64,000 bases of DNA from Acetobacter sacchari (GCF_017377715.1 NZ_JAFVMF010000006.1:186001-250000); one strand, 5' to 3'; shown: positions 18,117-26,774, numbered from the stretch's first letter. The notes: generated from the letters alone by a model not told the origin. Numbers and translations: made by a program.

Positions 18117-18694
18117 GCGCATCGCAGTTTCTGGGGCGTCGTGCGGCCCTGTTACTCTCCCTGTCTACCGTTGCGGCGGTCGCGGCCTGCGCCGGAAGCC
18201 GTTCGACGGCGCTGTCTTCTGCTGACCAGGTTGATGTCGCGAGGGTGGAAGCCTACCTTAACGGGTTATCCAAATTTTCGGCCGGCTTCTCGCAGGTGTG
18301 GCCCGACGGTGGGGTGGGCGAGGGAATTCTGACCTACTCGCCGGGCGACCTGAAGCTCGACTACACCTATCCGCGTGGCCTCAGCATGAAGGCTGCGAGC
18401 GGTTATCTGGTCCTGCGCGACGATCGCAACGGTTCCGTGACACATATGGGCCTGTCGCATAATCCGCTCGGTCTGCTCCTTGCGACGCCGATCCGGCTTA
18501 GCGGTCCGATCACCGTCACGTCCGTTCTGAGAGCACCGGAGTTCCTTCAGGTGTCGCTGGCCCGAACGGCGATGCCGTCGGACGGTCTGCTGACGTTGCA
18601 GTTTCGCGATTATGGCGGCTCGCTGGCGCTACAGGGATTGAGGCTGGTCGACGATCGGCGTCGAACGACGACGTTTCGTGTTCAGGGGCAGTGA
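18113..18694 (+). CDS. LolA-like outer-membrane lipoprotein carrier, itself a lipoprotein
   Basis: 193 aa with GTG start overlapping bolA. The signal peptide ends in a lipobox-like VAAVAACAG (Cys about residue 26), so the product is probably lipid-anchored, unlike classical soluble LolA. VEAYLNGLSKFSAGFSQ, GILTYSPGDLKLDYTYPRG and the C-terminal TLQFRDYGG resemble the LolA/DUF2092-like beta-sheet. It would act in the periplasm on lipoprotein or hydrophobic cargo. Other LolA-fold roles are possible. Confidence 0.75.
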   Translation: MSASQFLGRRAALLLSLSTVAAVAACAGSRSTALSSADQVDVARVEAYLNGLSKFSAGFSQVWPDGGVGEGILTYSPGDLKLDYTYPRGLSMKAASGYLVLRDDRNGSVTHMGLSHNPLGLLLATPIRLSGPITVTSVLRAPEFLQVSLARTAMPSDGLLTLQFRDYGGSLALQGLRLVDDRRRTTTFRVQGQ

Positions 18695-18718
18695 CGTTCG
18701 TCTGAAGAGATTTTCATA

Positions 18719-19867
18719 ATGCCATGTTTTTATGAATTTTTCGCAGGCGGCGGCATGGTCCGGGCGGGGCTTGGGGCCAACTGGTCATGCCTGTTCGCCA
18801 ATGATTTCGACGCTCGAAAGGCCGTTTCTTACACCACGAACTGGGGCGACGCGGGAGAATTCAGGCTCGGCGACGTGGCGGAACTGGTCGCCGACGATCT
18901 GCCGGGCATGGCGGATCTCGCCTGGGGGTCGTTCCCGTGTCAGGATCTCTCCTTGGCTGGCGCGGGCGCCGGGCTTGGAGGGGTGCGGTCGGGCACGTTT
19001 TACCCGTTCTGGGGCGTCATTTCCGGACTGATCGCACAGGGGCGCGCTCCAGGTCTTGTCGCGGTCGAGAATGTCTGTGGCGCGCTGACCTCGCATGCCG
19101 GACGTGATTTTCAGGCCATCTGTCAGATGTTCGCCAAAAACGGATACCGCTTCGGGGCTGTAGTCGTGGACGCCGCGTTGTTCCTGCCTCAATCGCGACC
19201 CAGACTTTTCGTGATTGGCATCCGTAAGGGCATGCCGACGCCGGCGGCCTTGCTGTCGGACGGCCCTCAGGCGCCATTTCACACTGAAGGGCTTCGCTCC
19301 GCTGTCGCGAAACTGCCGGATACGTTGAAAACTGACTGGATCTGGTGGCGGCTGCTTGAACCTCCCCGGCGGCGAACCGGTTTCAGCGATCTGATCGAGG
19401 CGGAGCCCGCGAGTGTCAGATGGCACACGGCTGCTGAAACGAAGGCGCTGATTCGATTGATGTCCCCGTTGCATATGGGCAGGCTGCAGGACGCCAAACG
19501 CTCAGGCAGGACGGTCGTCGGATGCGTTTATCGCCGTACGCGCAATGACTCGCAGGGGGCGAAAGTCCAACGTGCGGAAGTCAGGTTCGACGATATGGCG
19601 GGGTGTCTGCGCACGCCGTCCGGCGGCTCCAGCAGGCAGACGGTTCTGATCGTGGAGGGCGAGCATGTTCGCTCCCGCCTGATCTCTTCACGCGAAGCGG
19701 CCCGGCTGATGGGGCTGCCAGATAATTATGCCCTGCCTTCTGTCTATAACGAGGCTTACCATCTTCTCGGCGACGGGGTCGCAGCGCCCGTCGCACGGCA
19801 TCTGGCTGAGCACTTGTTTGAGCCGATCCTGGCTGGCGTCGGGGGCAAGGGCAGGCAGGCGGCTTGA
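18719..19867 (+). CDS. dcm: DNA (cytosine-5-)-methyltransferase
   Basis: 382 aa. C5-methyltransferase motifs appear in order: motif I EFFAGGGM (SAM binding), motif IV SFPCQDLS with catalytic Cys74, motif VI VENV, motif VIII QSRPRLFV, then a target-recognition segment. SREAARLMGLPDNY with HLLGDGVAAPV forms motifs IX-X. The recognition sequence cannot be read from the protein. It overlaps a Vsr endonuclease gene, with no restriction endonuclease gene adjacent, so it may be a solitary methylase with repair partner. The dcm symbol indicates class, not specificity. Confidence 0.92.
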   Translation: MPCFYEFFAGGGMVRAGLGANWSCLFANDFDARKAVSYTTNWGDAGEFRLGDVAELVADDLPGMADLAWGSFPCQDLSLAGAGAGLGGVRSGTFYPFWGVISGLIAQGRAPGLVAVENVCGALTSHAGRDFQAICQMFAKNGYRFGAVVVDAALFLPQSRPRLFVIGIRKGMPTPAALLSDGPQAPFHTEGLRSAVAKLPDTLKTDWIWWRLLEPPRRRTGFSDLIEAEPASVRWHTAAETKALIRLMSPLHMGRLQDAKRSGRTVVGCVYRRTRNDSQGAKVQRAEVRFDDMAGCLRTPSGGSSRQTVLIVEGEHVRSRLISSREAARLMGLPDNYALPSVYNEAYHLLGDGVAAPVARHLAEHLFEPILAGVGGKGRQAA

Positions 19868-20265
19868 TCAGGCCTGACGCGAACCGTTCGCGCACCATGC
19901 GGGCCGTGAAGTCTGCCAATACGGCGCCCGAGCTTGCTGCCAGAAAACTGCTCTTCTCGTTGGGTTATCGATATCGGTTGCACCGCAAGGACCTGCCGGG
20001 TTCTCCAGACATCGTCTTCGCGGGACGCCGGAAAGTAATTTTTGTCCATGGATGTTTCTGGCATGGCCACGATTGCAAGCGTGGCGCGCGGGCGCCCAGA
20101 ACCAACGCCGAATATTGGCGGAGCAAGATTACACGAAATATCGAACGGGATCGACGTAATGCCGCGGCGTTACGCGATCAGGGATGGCGCGCGCTGACCC
20201 TATGGGAATGTGAGATCAGGGACCGAGATAAGTTGACGACGATACTTCGCGATTTTCTTGAGTAG
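19864..20265 (+). CDS. vsr: Very short patch repair endonuclease Vsr
   Basis: 133 aa from a TTG whose last two bases share the methylase TGA (TTGA overlap). RSRTMRAVKSANTAPEL, GSPDIVF and VHGCFWHGHDC are diagnostic of Vsr; the Asp and His residues there form the metal/active site. Vsr nicks 5' of the T in T:G mismatches left by deamination of 5-methylcytosine, protecting the methylase target from C-to-T mutation. The next in-frame ATG (19897) would remove part of the conserved RSRTM start, so TTG is preferred. Confidence 0.92.
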   Translation: MIRPDANRSRTMRAVKSANTAPELAARKLLFSLGYRYRLHRKDLPGSPDIVFAGRRKVIFVHGCFWHGHDCKRGARAPRTNAEYWRSKITRNIERDRRNAAALRDQGWRALTLWECEIRDRDKLTTILRDFLE

Positions 20266-20315
20266 ATGACGCGCTACTGGCTTGCCCGGGACAGAGTGGC
20301 GAGCAGTATCTTTGA

Positions 20316-20332
20316 CCCGCCATGTAGGCGGG
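20316..20332. terminator. Hairpin between convergent vsr and Hint gene
   Basis: CCCGCC, 5-nt loop ATGTA, GGCGGG. It lies in the 113-bp convergent gap and could terminate either gene. No T-run follows on either strand, so the assignment is weak. Confidence 0.4.
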
Positions 20333-20378
20333 CCAACATCATACGTACAGCGCATGCCAATTAGGCTGCGCCCGAAAT

Positions 20379-22310
20379 TCACGCGGCTTGAGCGGCTCGC
20401 GCTTCCTGTAGATCTTTCAGAATATACTGCGTCGTGGCCAGCACCTGCACGCTCAGCATTGCGGGAGCTTTTACGTTGCGCTCCGGCAGCGTGATGACAC
20501 CTTCGCCCGAAGTCCAGCGCGCTTCAGAAGATTCCAGACCGTTCCAACCGGCCAGCTCCGCCTGCGTCAGATGCTCGGTCATTTCTGCTTCGACGGAGCC
20601 TTCATAGAGGCTGATTTTCCCGACCAGCACGCCAAATTTCCGGCGGTCGTCGACAAACGGTCCGACCATGTCGCTCGGCCGGCTGAAACGGGACGCGATT
20701 TGCACGCTCTCCAGACCTGAAGGCAGGATGAAGACGACACGGTCTCCATCTTCACGGATCGGGCGGATGATCTGGCCATTGCCGGTCAGCAGACGCACGT
20801 CCGCATCGGTGGTCACAACACGTTCTGACGTGACGGTCTCGGCGAGATTCATCTGCGCGGCGCGGGCATTGAGACTGTGGAAAAGCGGCTCGACGAAGCT
20901 CCGCTCAGTGCAGAGAGGCGCGCCGCTGTGGTCGTCCCAGTTCAGGGGGCGGGCGGCTCCGAATTGCACGACCTGACCATGCTGGACGAAAGAACCGCGG
21001 TTTCCGGTGTCGAGGTAGCTTTCGGTGTGGACGCCGTCAGCCACGATGACAGAATGATCCGTCGTCTCGATGTGGTAGTAATCGTACGACGTGAAAGATT
21101 TGTCGTAAGAAATCGAACGCCCGTTTACAAGCATGCGCGCGGGCACGAACTTTCCTTCGAAGAACAGGCAATGCTCCGCCGTGATCAGCATGTCCTTGTA
21201 GGGAACTCCCACCGCAATCGCATCCTTGACGATACGGACCGGATATCCTGCCTCATCATCCGGCAGGTCCGGCTTGATCACTGCACGGGCCTTTCCGACC
21301 CAGACTACGGTGCGCGTGACGTTCTCGCCGCGGCGCCAGTCAAAAGCGACAAGGCTGTCGCCAATCCGAATATCCTGTACCGCAACCTCGCCGTTGGCCG
21401 TCGCGATCATGCTGTCCGCCAAGAAGCAGACAACAGCTTCGCCGTTCACGGCCGTCACCGTTTGGGTCCCGGTTGGCACGTCAGATGCGAACTGAATGCC
21501 AGAGTACGTGTAGCTTGAACCGTCGCTAGTGGTTAAAGTAACACTGCCAGAGCCGTTCGTGTTGGTATACGTTGCGCTCGTCACAGTCTTGCCCGCGACG
21601 CCGATCTTGTCCGTCAGTTCCACGCCGGAAATCTTCAAATTGCTTTGAGCAGCACTTCCCGAGAGGATAACAGTGTTTCCCGAACCGCTGCCCATGACAA
21701 CAGATGCGCCGCCATTGTAGTTGCCGGTTAAAGTCAGGGTCGAGCCGCCATTGACAGTAACGGCCGCCGACAGGTTGTCTATACTGATGCTTGAGTTGTT
21801 ATTTAATACTACGGAACTTCCACTGTTGAAGTTTCCGCTGAAGTAGGACATCGTCGTGTCGTCTAGCTCCAGCACTGCGTCGCTGGAAAAATTCGCGTTT
21901 GATAGAGAGTAGTTAGATAAACCGCTAAGCTCTACAGTGCTGCCGGACCCCGAGGCGGTAACGTTCGTGAATGTATCATTCACACTCTCGATAATCGCCT
22001 TACCCGAGGACGTCACGGCAAGGTTGACATTTGATGAGGAAGATCCGGGCCCAAACGTGATAGTTCCGCCATAAGCGTGCACATTCTGCAAACCGTTGAC
22101 CGAACCGACAATAGTTGCGGACGAACCTGAATCGACTTCTATGGTGTTGGCGGAAACGCCACCGGGTATCGTAAGAGTCACGTTTGCGGTACCGCCCGCC
22201 GAACCGATTATCGCCTGAGAATTCTGGTCAGGAACTGCCCCGGCGCTCCAATTGCCAGCAGTGCTCCACGCGCCACCTGCGGCTGCGCCAATCCATGAGT
22301 CTGTCGACAT
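20379..22310 (-). CDS. Hint-domain protein with beta-rich N-terminal passenger
   Basis: 643 aa. Residues 1-290 are Ser/Thr/Asn/Gly-rich and beta-repetitive, beginning with the autotransporter-like WSTAGNWSAGAVPD, and contain no charged helices. Residues from about 293 form a Hedgehog/intein (Hint) domain: VVCFLADSMIATANGE gives the nucleophilic Cys295, followed by VQDIRIGDSLVAFD, an ITAEHCLFFEGKFVPARML segment and DYYHIETTDHSVIVADGVHTESY. Such proteins abound in acetic acid bacteria. Autocleavage at Cys295 releasing the passenger is inferred. No N-terminal Sec signal is seen; type I secretion is possible. Confidence 0.88.
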   Translation of the reverse strand: MSTDSWIGAAAGGAWSTAGNWSAGAVPDQNSQAIIGSAGGTANVTLTIPGGVSANTIEVDSGSSATIVGSVNGLQNVHAYGGTITFGPGSSSSNVNLAVTSSGKAIIESVNDTFTNVTASGSGSTVELSGLSNYSLSNANFSSDAVLELDDTTMSYFSGNFNSGSSVVLNNNSSISIDNLSAAVTVNGGSTLTLTGNYNGGASVVMGSGSGNTVILSGSAAQSNLKISGVELTDKIGVAGKTVTSATYTNTNGSGSVTLTTSDGSSYTYSGIQFASDVPTGTQTVTAVNGEAVVCFLADSMIATANGEVAVQDIRIGDSLVAFDWRRGENVTRTVVWVGKARAVIKPDLPDDEAGYPVRIVKDAIAVGVPYKDMLITAEHCLFFEGKFVPARMLVNGRSISYDKSFTSYDYYHIETTDHSVIVADGVHTESYLDTGNRGSFVQHGQVVQFGAARPLNWDDHSGAPLCTERSFVEPLFHSLNARAAQMNLAETVTSERVVTTDADVRLLTGNGQIIRPIREDGDRVVFILPSGLESVQIASRFSRPSDMVGPFVDDRRKFGVLVGKISLYEGSVEAEMTEHLTQAELAGWNGLESSEARWTSGEGVITLPERNVKAPAMLSVQVLATTQYILKDLQEARAAQAA

Positions 22311-22531
22311 TTTGATTTCCTAAAAACCGCTTCGAATTTTAAATGTTTGTGTTTTTTTAACACTTCGGCGCTTTTAGGTGTTGCAGCAACAATTGACCAG
22401 AAGTTTCATGAATTTTTAAGGTATTTATTATATTCAATATATGAATAAATTTAACCATCAGAAGCTACGATTTCATTCTTGTGTATTTGAAATGCACTGA
22501 AAATCGCGCCGTGCGTTTGGGACGAAAGTGG
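22311..22531. other. AT-rich region upstream of the Hint gene
   Basis: The bases from about 22320 to 22500 are markedly AT-richer than the surroundings, with runs such as GTTTTTTTAAC and many TATT/AATAT words. It is the promoter side of the Hint gene and borders tRNA-Arg. No direct repeat of the tRNA 3' end (att-like) was found by eye. Confidence 0.45.
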
Positions 22532-22605
22532 CGCGCCCTACTGGATTCGAACCAGTGACCCACAGCTTAGAAGGCTGTTGCTCTATCCAACTGAGCTAAG
22601 GGCGC
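22532..22605 (-). tRNA. tRNA-Arg (TCT)
   Basis: Read on the minus strand: acceptor GCGCCCT pairs with AGGGCGC, D arm GCTC/GAGC, anticodon arm ACAGC-CTTCTAA-GCTGT, and T arm with TTCGAAT. The anticodon is TCT, reading AGA/AGG. CCA is not encoded. All stems are intact. Confidence 0.95.
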
Positions 22606-22626
22606 CCAAGTCGAGCGTGTCTGCCC

Positions 22627-22654
22627 GAAAAATACAGCGCTGTCACGAGCACTG
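22627..22654 (-). terminator. Intrinsic terminator after the NDUFS4-like gene
   Basis: On the minus strand: CAGTGCT, 6-nt loop, AGCGCTG (one T-G wobble), then TATTTTTC. It lies just after the stop at 22663 and before tRNA-Arg, separating the two transcription units. Confidence 0.7.
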
Positions 22655-22662
22655 CTTGTAAC

Positions 22663-22971
22663 TCAGTGGGTCCAGTTTTGTACCCGACCGGAGGCGAAAT
22701 TGTCGGCGTAAACCTTCGGCTTGCGGACACGTGCAGGCGCCGGCTCTTCAAGCTCGTATGCGATGGCGTGCAACTGGGCATATCGGAGGACTTCGTCGCG
22801 GCTTCCGAATTTGAGGCGAAGCTGAGAGCGCGTGTCACGGCTTCCGGTCCATCCCATAAGGCCGCCGGGGCGATGCGGTGATGACTGACCGTATTCAAGA
22901 ATCCAGGTATGCGTCTGACTCTGCCCGGACTGCCCGGCGCTTTTCGGCTGTCTGTAAATCCGTGCCGTCAT
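22663..22971 (-). CDS. NDUFS4-like complex I accessory subunit (ETC complex I conserved region)
   Basis: 102 aa from the ATG at 22971; the longer frame runs into tRNA-Pro and is not real. MTARIYRQPKSAGQSG, WILEYG, GLMGWTGSRDTRSQLRLKF and YAQLHAIAYELEEP match the 18-kDa (NDUFS4) accessory subunit of NADH:ubiquinone oxidoreductase. That subunit is shared by alphaproteobacteria and mitochondria and sits at the peripheral-arm surface. The core nuo genes are not in this window. It lies 42 bp downstream of tRNA-Pro on the same strand and is probably co-transcribed with it. Confidence 0.88.
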   Translation of the reverse strand: MTARIYRQPKSAGQSGQSQTHTWILEYGQSSPHRPGGLMGWTGSRDTRSQLRLKFGSRDEVLRYAQLHAIAYELEEPAPARVRKPKVYADNFASGRVQNWTH

Positions 22972-23012
22972 GCCCGTTTCCTTCGCTACGGCATTGCCGT
23001 CTGGCGTAGTGG

Positions 23013-23086
23013 TCGGGGCGACAGGATTCGAACCTGCGACCTCATGTACCCAAAACACGCGCGCTACCAAGCTGCGCCACGCCCCG
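23013..23086 (-). tRNA. tRNA-Pro (TGG)
   Basis: On the minus strand: acceptor CGGGGCG pairs with CGCCCCG, D arm GCGC/GCGC, anticodon arm CGTGT-TTTGGGT-ACATG (one G-T pair), and T arm GCAGG-TTCGAAT-CCTGT. The anticodon is TGG. CCA is not encoded. Confidence 0.95.
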
Positions 23087-23220
23087 AAACCGGACCGGAA
23101 GCTAGGAGGCTCGAGGTCCTATGGCAAGTCCCAATTCGTCTATCATTTGGAGGAAGGGGCTTTTCTGGTCGTCTTTGTTCGTAACTTTCCACGAAAACAG
23201 GCACTTTTGCCTCATACGGA

Positions 23221-23242
23221 CGGCCTGCTGTCAGGCAGGCCG
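23221..23242 (-). terminator. Hairpin after the phosphoribosyltransferase gene
   Basis: CGGCCTGC, 6-nt loop, GCAGGCCG: a perfect 8-bp stem 12 bp beyond the stop of the gene on the minus strand. No T-run follows, so it is a probable but not classical terminator. Confidence 0.5.
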
Positions 23243-23254
23243 CCACAAGGTTTG

Positions 23255-23740
23255 TTAGCCTGTCGGGGTTTCTGATTTGCGGGCCAGTGGCGGAACAAAC
23301 AGGGGCGCGGTGTCCCAAGGGAAGAGAATCCACGTATCTTGCGGCACTTCAGCAACGAAGAGGTCCGTCAGCGGCTTGCCAGCTGGCTTTGCGTAAAGGC
23401 AGGCGAACACCGCCTTGGGAAGGCGTTCACGCACGATTCGCGCGGTCACGCCCGAATCGACCAGATCGTCGACCACGATGAAGCCCTCTCCGTCACCCGC
23501 GACGTCGGGCGCCTTGATCACGACCGGCTTGCCTTTTTCTTCTTCGTCATATGTTACGACGGAGATGGTCTCGATCAGGCGGCAATCGAGCTCCCGCGCG
23601 ACGATAGCGGCCGGTATCAAACCCCCGCGCGTCACAGCGACCAGCCCCTTGAAGGGGCCTCTTGGCATCAGATCCGTGGCGAGCAGGCGGGCGTCGCGGT
23701 GAAGTTGATCCCAGGTGACTGTCGCGTAATTGGTGGCCAT
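23255..23740 (-). CDS. gpt: Xanthine(-guanine) phosphoribosyltransferase
   Basis: 161 aa from the ATG at 23740. Type I phosphoribosyltransferase fold: AVTRGGLIPAAIVAREL near residue 36 and the PRPP loop GFIVVDDLVDSGVTA with paired acidic residues. WDQLHRDARLLA and ETISVVTYDEE fit XGPRT. It salvages xanthine and guanine to XMP and GMP with PRPP in the cytoplasm. It is divergent from the MFS gene. Confidence 0.9.
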   Translation of the reverse strand: MATNYATVTWDQLHRDARLLATDLMPRGPFKGLVAVTRGGLIPAAIVARELDCRLIETISVVTYDEEEKGKPVVIKAPDVAGDGEGFIVVDDLVDSGVTARIVRERLPKAVFACLYAKPAGKPLTDLFVAEVPQDTWILFPWDTAPLFVPPLARKSETPTG

Positions 23741-24068
23741 CGTGCCGATATTCCCGTTTTGTGCTCGACTTCCTCTACCCGACGCGGCGCGTTCACGGTT
23801 TGGTGGATCCGTAAAAAACGCCCTCATTCGGACGAAAGCGCTGGGCGGATTGCGCCCTATTGCTCTACCAACCGCGGTTTTGCAACGGACGCGTTCAATG
23901 TGGCCGGGCGTCGGCCTTGCGTCCGCCCGTGAAACCCATTCGCCTACAATCGCATATTGACGGGAACGCGGGTTTCGGCGACGAAATTTTTTCCATTACG
24001 TCACTTTATGAGCCTGCACGTGTCGTGACGGCGCTGTCGGGTCAGGTGCGCCGACTTCTCAGGAAATC
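23741..24068. other. Divergent intergenic region gpt / MFS gene
   Basis: About 330 bp that should contain both promoters. An AGGA site lies 4 bp before the ATG at 24069. No gene, structured RNA or operator was recognised. Confidence 0.4.
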
Positions 24069-25289
24069 ATGTCCGCTTCGTCCGTTCTGAAACAGCCCGG
24101 GCTGATCGCCTACCTGATCAGCCGGAACGTGTCCGCTTTCGCCTCGCAGGTTCAAGCCGTGACGGTCGGCTGGCAGATATACGCGCTCACCCACAGCGCA
24201 GCGGCGCTTGGTTTCGTCGGGTTGGCGCAGTTCGCGCCGATGATGGCGCTGGTCTTTCCCGCCGGGCATGTAGTCGACCAACACGACCGCCGCCGCATCG
24301 TAATATGCTGCCAGCTCATCGAAATGTGCGCAGCGTTCGCCATCATGACCGCGACATGGACGGGCGCGCTTGCCCCGTGGGGGATCTACGCGCTGGTCGC
24401 CGTGTTCGGCGCCTGTCGCGCATTTGAAATGCCTGCGCAGCAGACATTTCTGCCATCACTGGTCAGCGCGCCGGACTTCCCGCGCGCGTCGGCCATATCC
24501 TCATCGCTCTTTCAGGTCGTCTCTATTGTTGGTCCGTCTCTTGGGGGCGTTCTTTACGGTCTGGGGCCGGCGGCCTGTTACCTTGTCTGCGGGAGCGCCT
24601 TCGCTATGGCGATGCTTGGCACGACGCGTCTTCGGTTACGCTTCCCAGCCAGGGCGCGTCAGCCGCTCTCCCTTGTTTCAGTCTTTGGCGGAATAAATTT
24701 CCTGCGTCGCAAGCCGGCGATGCTGGGCGCCATTTCGATGGATCTGTTCGCCGTCCTGCTTGGCGGCGCTACAGCGTTGCTGCCGTTGTATGCGGATAAC
24801 ATCCTGCACGCTGGTCCCTTCGGGCTTGGATTGCTTCGCGCAGCGCCCGCATTGGGCGCCGTGATCATGGCCGCTGCGATGGCGCGCCATCCGCTGAAGC
24901 GTAGCGCCGGCCGGATTATGTTTCTCTCCGTGGCGATCTTCGGCGTCGCCACCATCGCATTCGGACTTTCGCGTTCCGTTCCGTTATCCGTGGTCGCCCT
25001 GATGGTTCTGGGCGCGGCGGATGTGATCAGCATGGTGGTCCGTGACGCCCTGGTTCAGTTGGGCACGCCGGACGAGATGCGGGGTCGAGTGTCGGCGGTG
25101 AACATGCTGTTCATCGGCTCCTCCAACCAGTTGGGCGAATTCGAGAGCGGCATGCTCGCAAGCCTCGTGGGAGCCGTCCCTGCGGTCGTGATCGGCGGGG
25201 TAGGGACGTTACTTGTGACCGTATTGTGGATGCGCTGGTTTCCGCAGCTGGCCGCATTGGATCGTCTTGACACAATCACGGCTGACTGA
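24069..25289 (+). CDS. MFS exporter (EntS-like, MFS_3)
   Basis: 406 aa with about twelve hydrophobic segments. LIAYLISRNVSAFASQVQAVTVGWQIYALT at the N-terminus and the cytoplasmic loop GHVVDQHDRRRIV (MFS motif A) are typical of the EntS-like branch. Members export siderophores or other small molecules, but nothing adjacent specifies the cargo. A TonB receptor lies 20 kb away and is not evidence of linkage. The 3' end abuts the Nudix gene, so the two may be co-transcribed. Confidence 0.85.
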   Translation: MSASSVLKQPGLIAYLISRNVSAFASQVQAVTVGWQIYALTHSAAALGFVGLAQFAPMMALVFPAGHVVDQHDRRRIVICCQLIEMCAAFAIMTATWTGALAPWGIYALVAVFGACRAFEMPAQQTFLPSLVSAPDFPRASAISSSLFQVVSIVGPSLGGVLYGLGPAACYLVCGSAFAMAMLGTTRLRLRFPARARQPLSLVSVFGGINFLRRKPAMLGAISMDLFAVLLGGATALLPLYADNILHAGPFGLGLLRAAPALGAVIMAAAMARHPLKRSAGRIMFLSVAIFGVATIAFGLSRSVPLSVVALMVLGAADVISMVVRDALVQLGTPDEMRGRVSAVNMLFIGSSNQLGEFESGMLASLVGAVPAVVIGGVGTLLVTVLWMRWFPQLAALDRLDTITAD

Positions 25290-25290
25290 G

Positions 25291-25743
25291 GTGAACGAAA
25301 TCGCGCCTCGCGGCGCTGTCCTCGCAGTTTTGCGTCGATCCGACGATGGCGCTTTCCTGTTGGTTCGACGAGCCAATCCGCCTGATTCTGGCTTGTGGGG
25401 CTTTCCAGGCGGGAAAATCGAGCCCGGCGAAGGGATGTTCGAAGCCGCCTGTCGAGAGTTGCGAGAAGAGACCGGCGTCAGCGCACATGGGCGTTCAGTG
25501 ATTACGGCGTTCGATTCCATAACTCGCGCTCCCTCAGGCGCGTTGCTCTTTCACTACCTGATCGCTGTGATCCTCTGCTCATCGGACGTCGCACTGGCCG
25601 ATGTGTCGCTGCACGCTGGAGACGACGCGTTGGAAGCGGATTGGTTTGACACGAAGGGCATTCGCGCGCTCGGAGCCCTGGCCAGTGCGCGGTGCCTGGA
25701 AATTGCGCTGGCCGCAGAGCCGAGCAAGCCGCAAGGTATCTGA
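25291..25743 (+). CDS. Nudix hydrolase
   Basis: 150 aa from a GTG at 25291; an in-frame TTG at 25267 would overlap the MFS gene by 23 bp. The Nudix box is complete: GKIEPGEGMFEAACRELREE with the required Glu residues, preceded by PPDSGLWGFPGG. These enzymes hydrolyse nucleoside-diphosphate-linked compounds using Mg2+. LFHYLIAVILC and the overall length suit an ADP-ribose/NADH-type or MutT-related member; the substrate is unresolved. Confidence 0.88.
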   Translation: MNEIAPRGAVLAVLRRSDDGAFLLVRRANPPDSGLWGFPGGKIEPGEGMFEAACRELREETGVSAHGRSVITAFDSITRAPSGALLFHYLIAVILCSSDVALADVSLHAGDDALEADWFDTKGIRALGALASARCLEIALAAEPSKPQGI

Positions 25744-25827
25744 TCCTTATCTCCGCGATGGTGAGGTCAGAGGGACAATGAGATCGGGCCGCTTGCGTTC
25801 GCGCTGCGTGTTGTTTATCGCGCAGCT

Positions 25828-26769
25828 ATGAACAGGATCGAGCGGCCTGAGCAAATTCACCCAGAAACAGTGACGGGCGACTCTCCGGCAGCCCCGCTGC
25901 AGGATGCAGGCGCCCGCGCCCTTCGAGCGGAAATAGGCGTCAACGGCCCCGAGCCGGTGATGGACTTGCGCCCGGAGCGTGGACTTGCGCACAGCGTTCA
26001 CGCGATCAAGGACACACGGGACGGTTTTCGCCTCTTCAGGCTTGGATGGACGCTCGGCTGGCTGGACATAAAACTGCGTTACCGAGGGTCAATGCTCGGT
26101 CCATTCTGGATGACGCTGTCCACGGCCATCATGGTCGGCGCGATGGGCTTCCTCTACGCGGCGCTGTTCAACATCAACTTGCGCGTATACCTTCCGTTCC
26201 TGTCGTTTTCGTTGATTCTGTGGGGCTACCTCAACAGCGCCGTGTCCGAGGGATGCAGCACATTCACAGGCTCGGTAGGGTTAATCCATGCGTTGCGCAT
26301 GCCGTTCAGCGTGCATGTGCTGCGTGTGACAATACGCGGGCTTTTGACCTTCCTGCACAGCGCAGCCGTTGTTGCGATCGTCTTCGTGATTTTCGGAATC
26401 GCCCCGCGACTGAATTGGGAGGCTCCGGCAGGCGTGTTGCTGTGGTTGGCCGATATGTACGCCATCACGCTTCTCTTCGGGGTCCTCGGAGCGCGCTTCC
26501 GGGATATGCCCCCAGTCAGCGCCAGTGTCATGCAGATTCTGTTTTTTGTGACGCCGATTATCTGGAAGCCCGACCTCATTTTCATAGGTCGGCAATATCT
26601 GCTCCTGGACCCCTGTTACCCGTTGGTGGAAATCGTTCGAGGACCGTTAATGAACCAGGAGGTCCGGCCGTCGATCTGGCTTGCTGCAGTCGCTTATAGT
26701 GGCCTGCTGTGGGTCGCAGCCTTCGCTTTGTTTTCGCGTATGCGGACGCGTCTGGCATACTGGGTCTGA
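25828..26769 (+). CDS. ABC-2 type polysaccharide export permease (Wzm-like)
   Basis: 313 aa. About 60 polar N-terminal residues precede the domain, which starts LGWTLGWLDIKLRYRGSMLGPFWMTLSTA, the classic amphipathic entry of glycan ABC-2 permeases. About six membrane segments follow, and a conserved FFVTPIIWKPD segment lies near residue 245. It should form the inner-membrane channel for an undecaprenol- or lipid-linked glycan with the ATPase encoded 5 bp downstream. Context (three glycosyltransferase genes follow) supports surface-polysaccharide export. Confidence 0.9.
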   Translation: MNRIERPEQIHPETVTGDSPAAPLQDAGARALRAEIGVNGPEPVMDLRPERGLAHSVHAIKDTRDGFRLFRLGWTLGWLDIKLRYRGSMLGPFWMTLSTAIMVGAMGFLYAALFNINLRVYLPFLSFSLILWGYLNSAVSEGCSTFTGSVGLIHALRMPFSVHVLRVTIRGLLTFLHSAAVVAIVFVIFGIAPRLNWEAPAGVLLWLADMYAITLLFGVLGARFRDMPPVSASVMQILFFVTPIIWKPDLIFIGRQYLLLDPCYPLVEIVRGPLMNQEVRPSIWLAAVAYSGLLWVAAFALFSRMRTRLAYWV

Positions 26770-26774
26770 CGACA

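Noticed and set aside
22311-22605. Genomic-island attachment site at tRNA-Arg
   Set aside because: The Hint/methylase segment looks accessory, but no direct repeat of the tRNA 3' end and no integrase gene were found.
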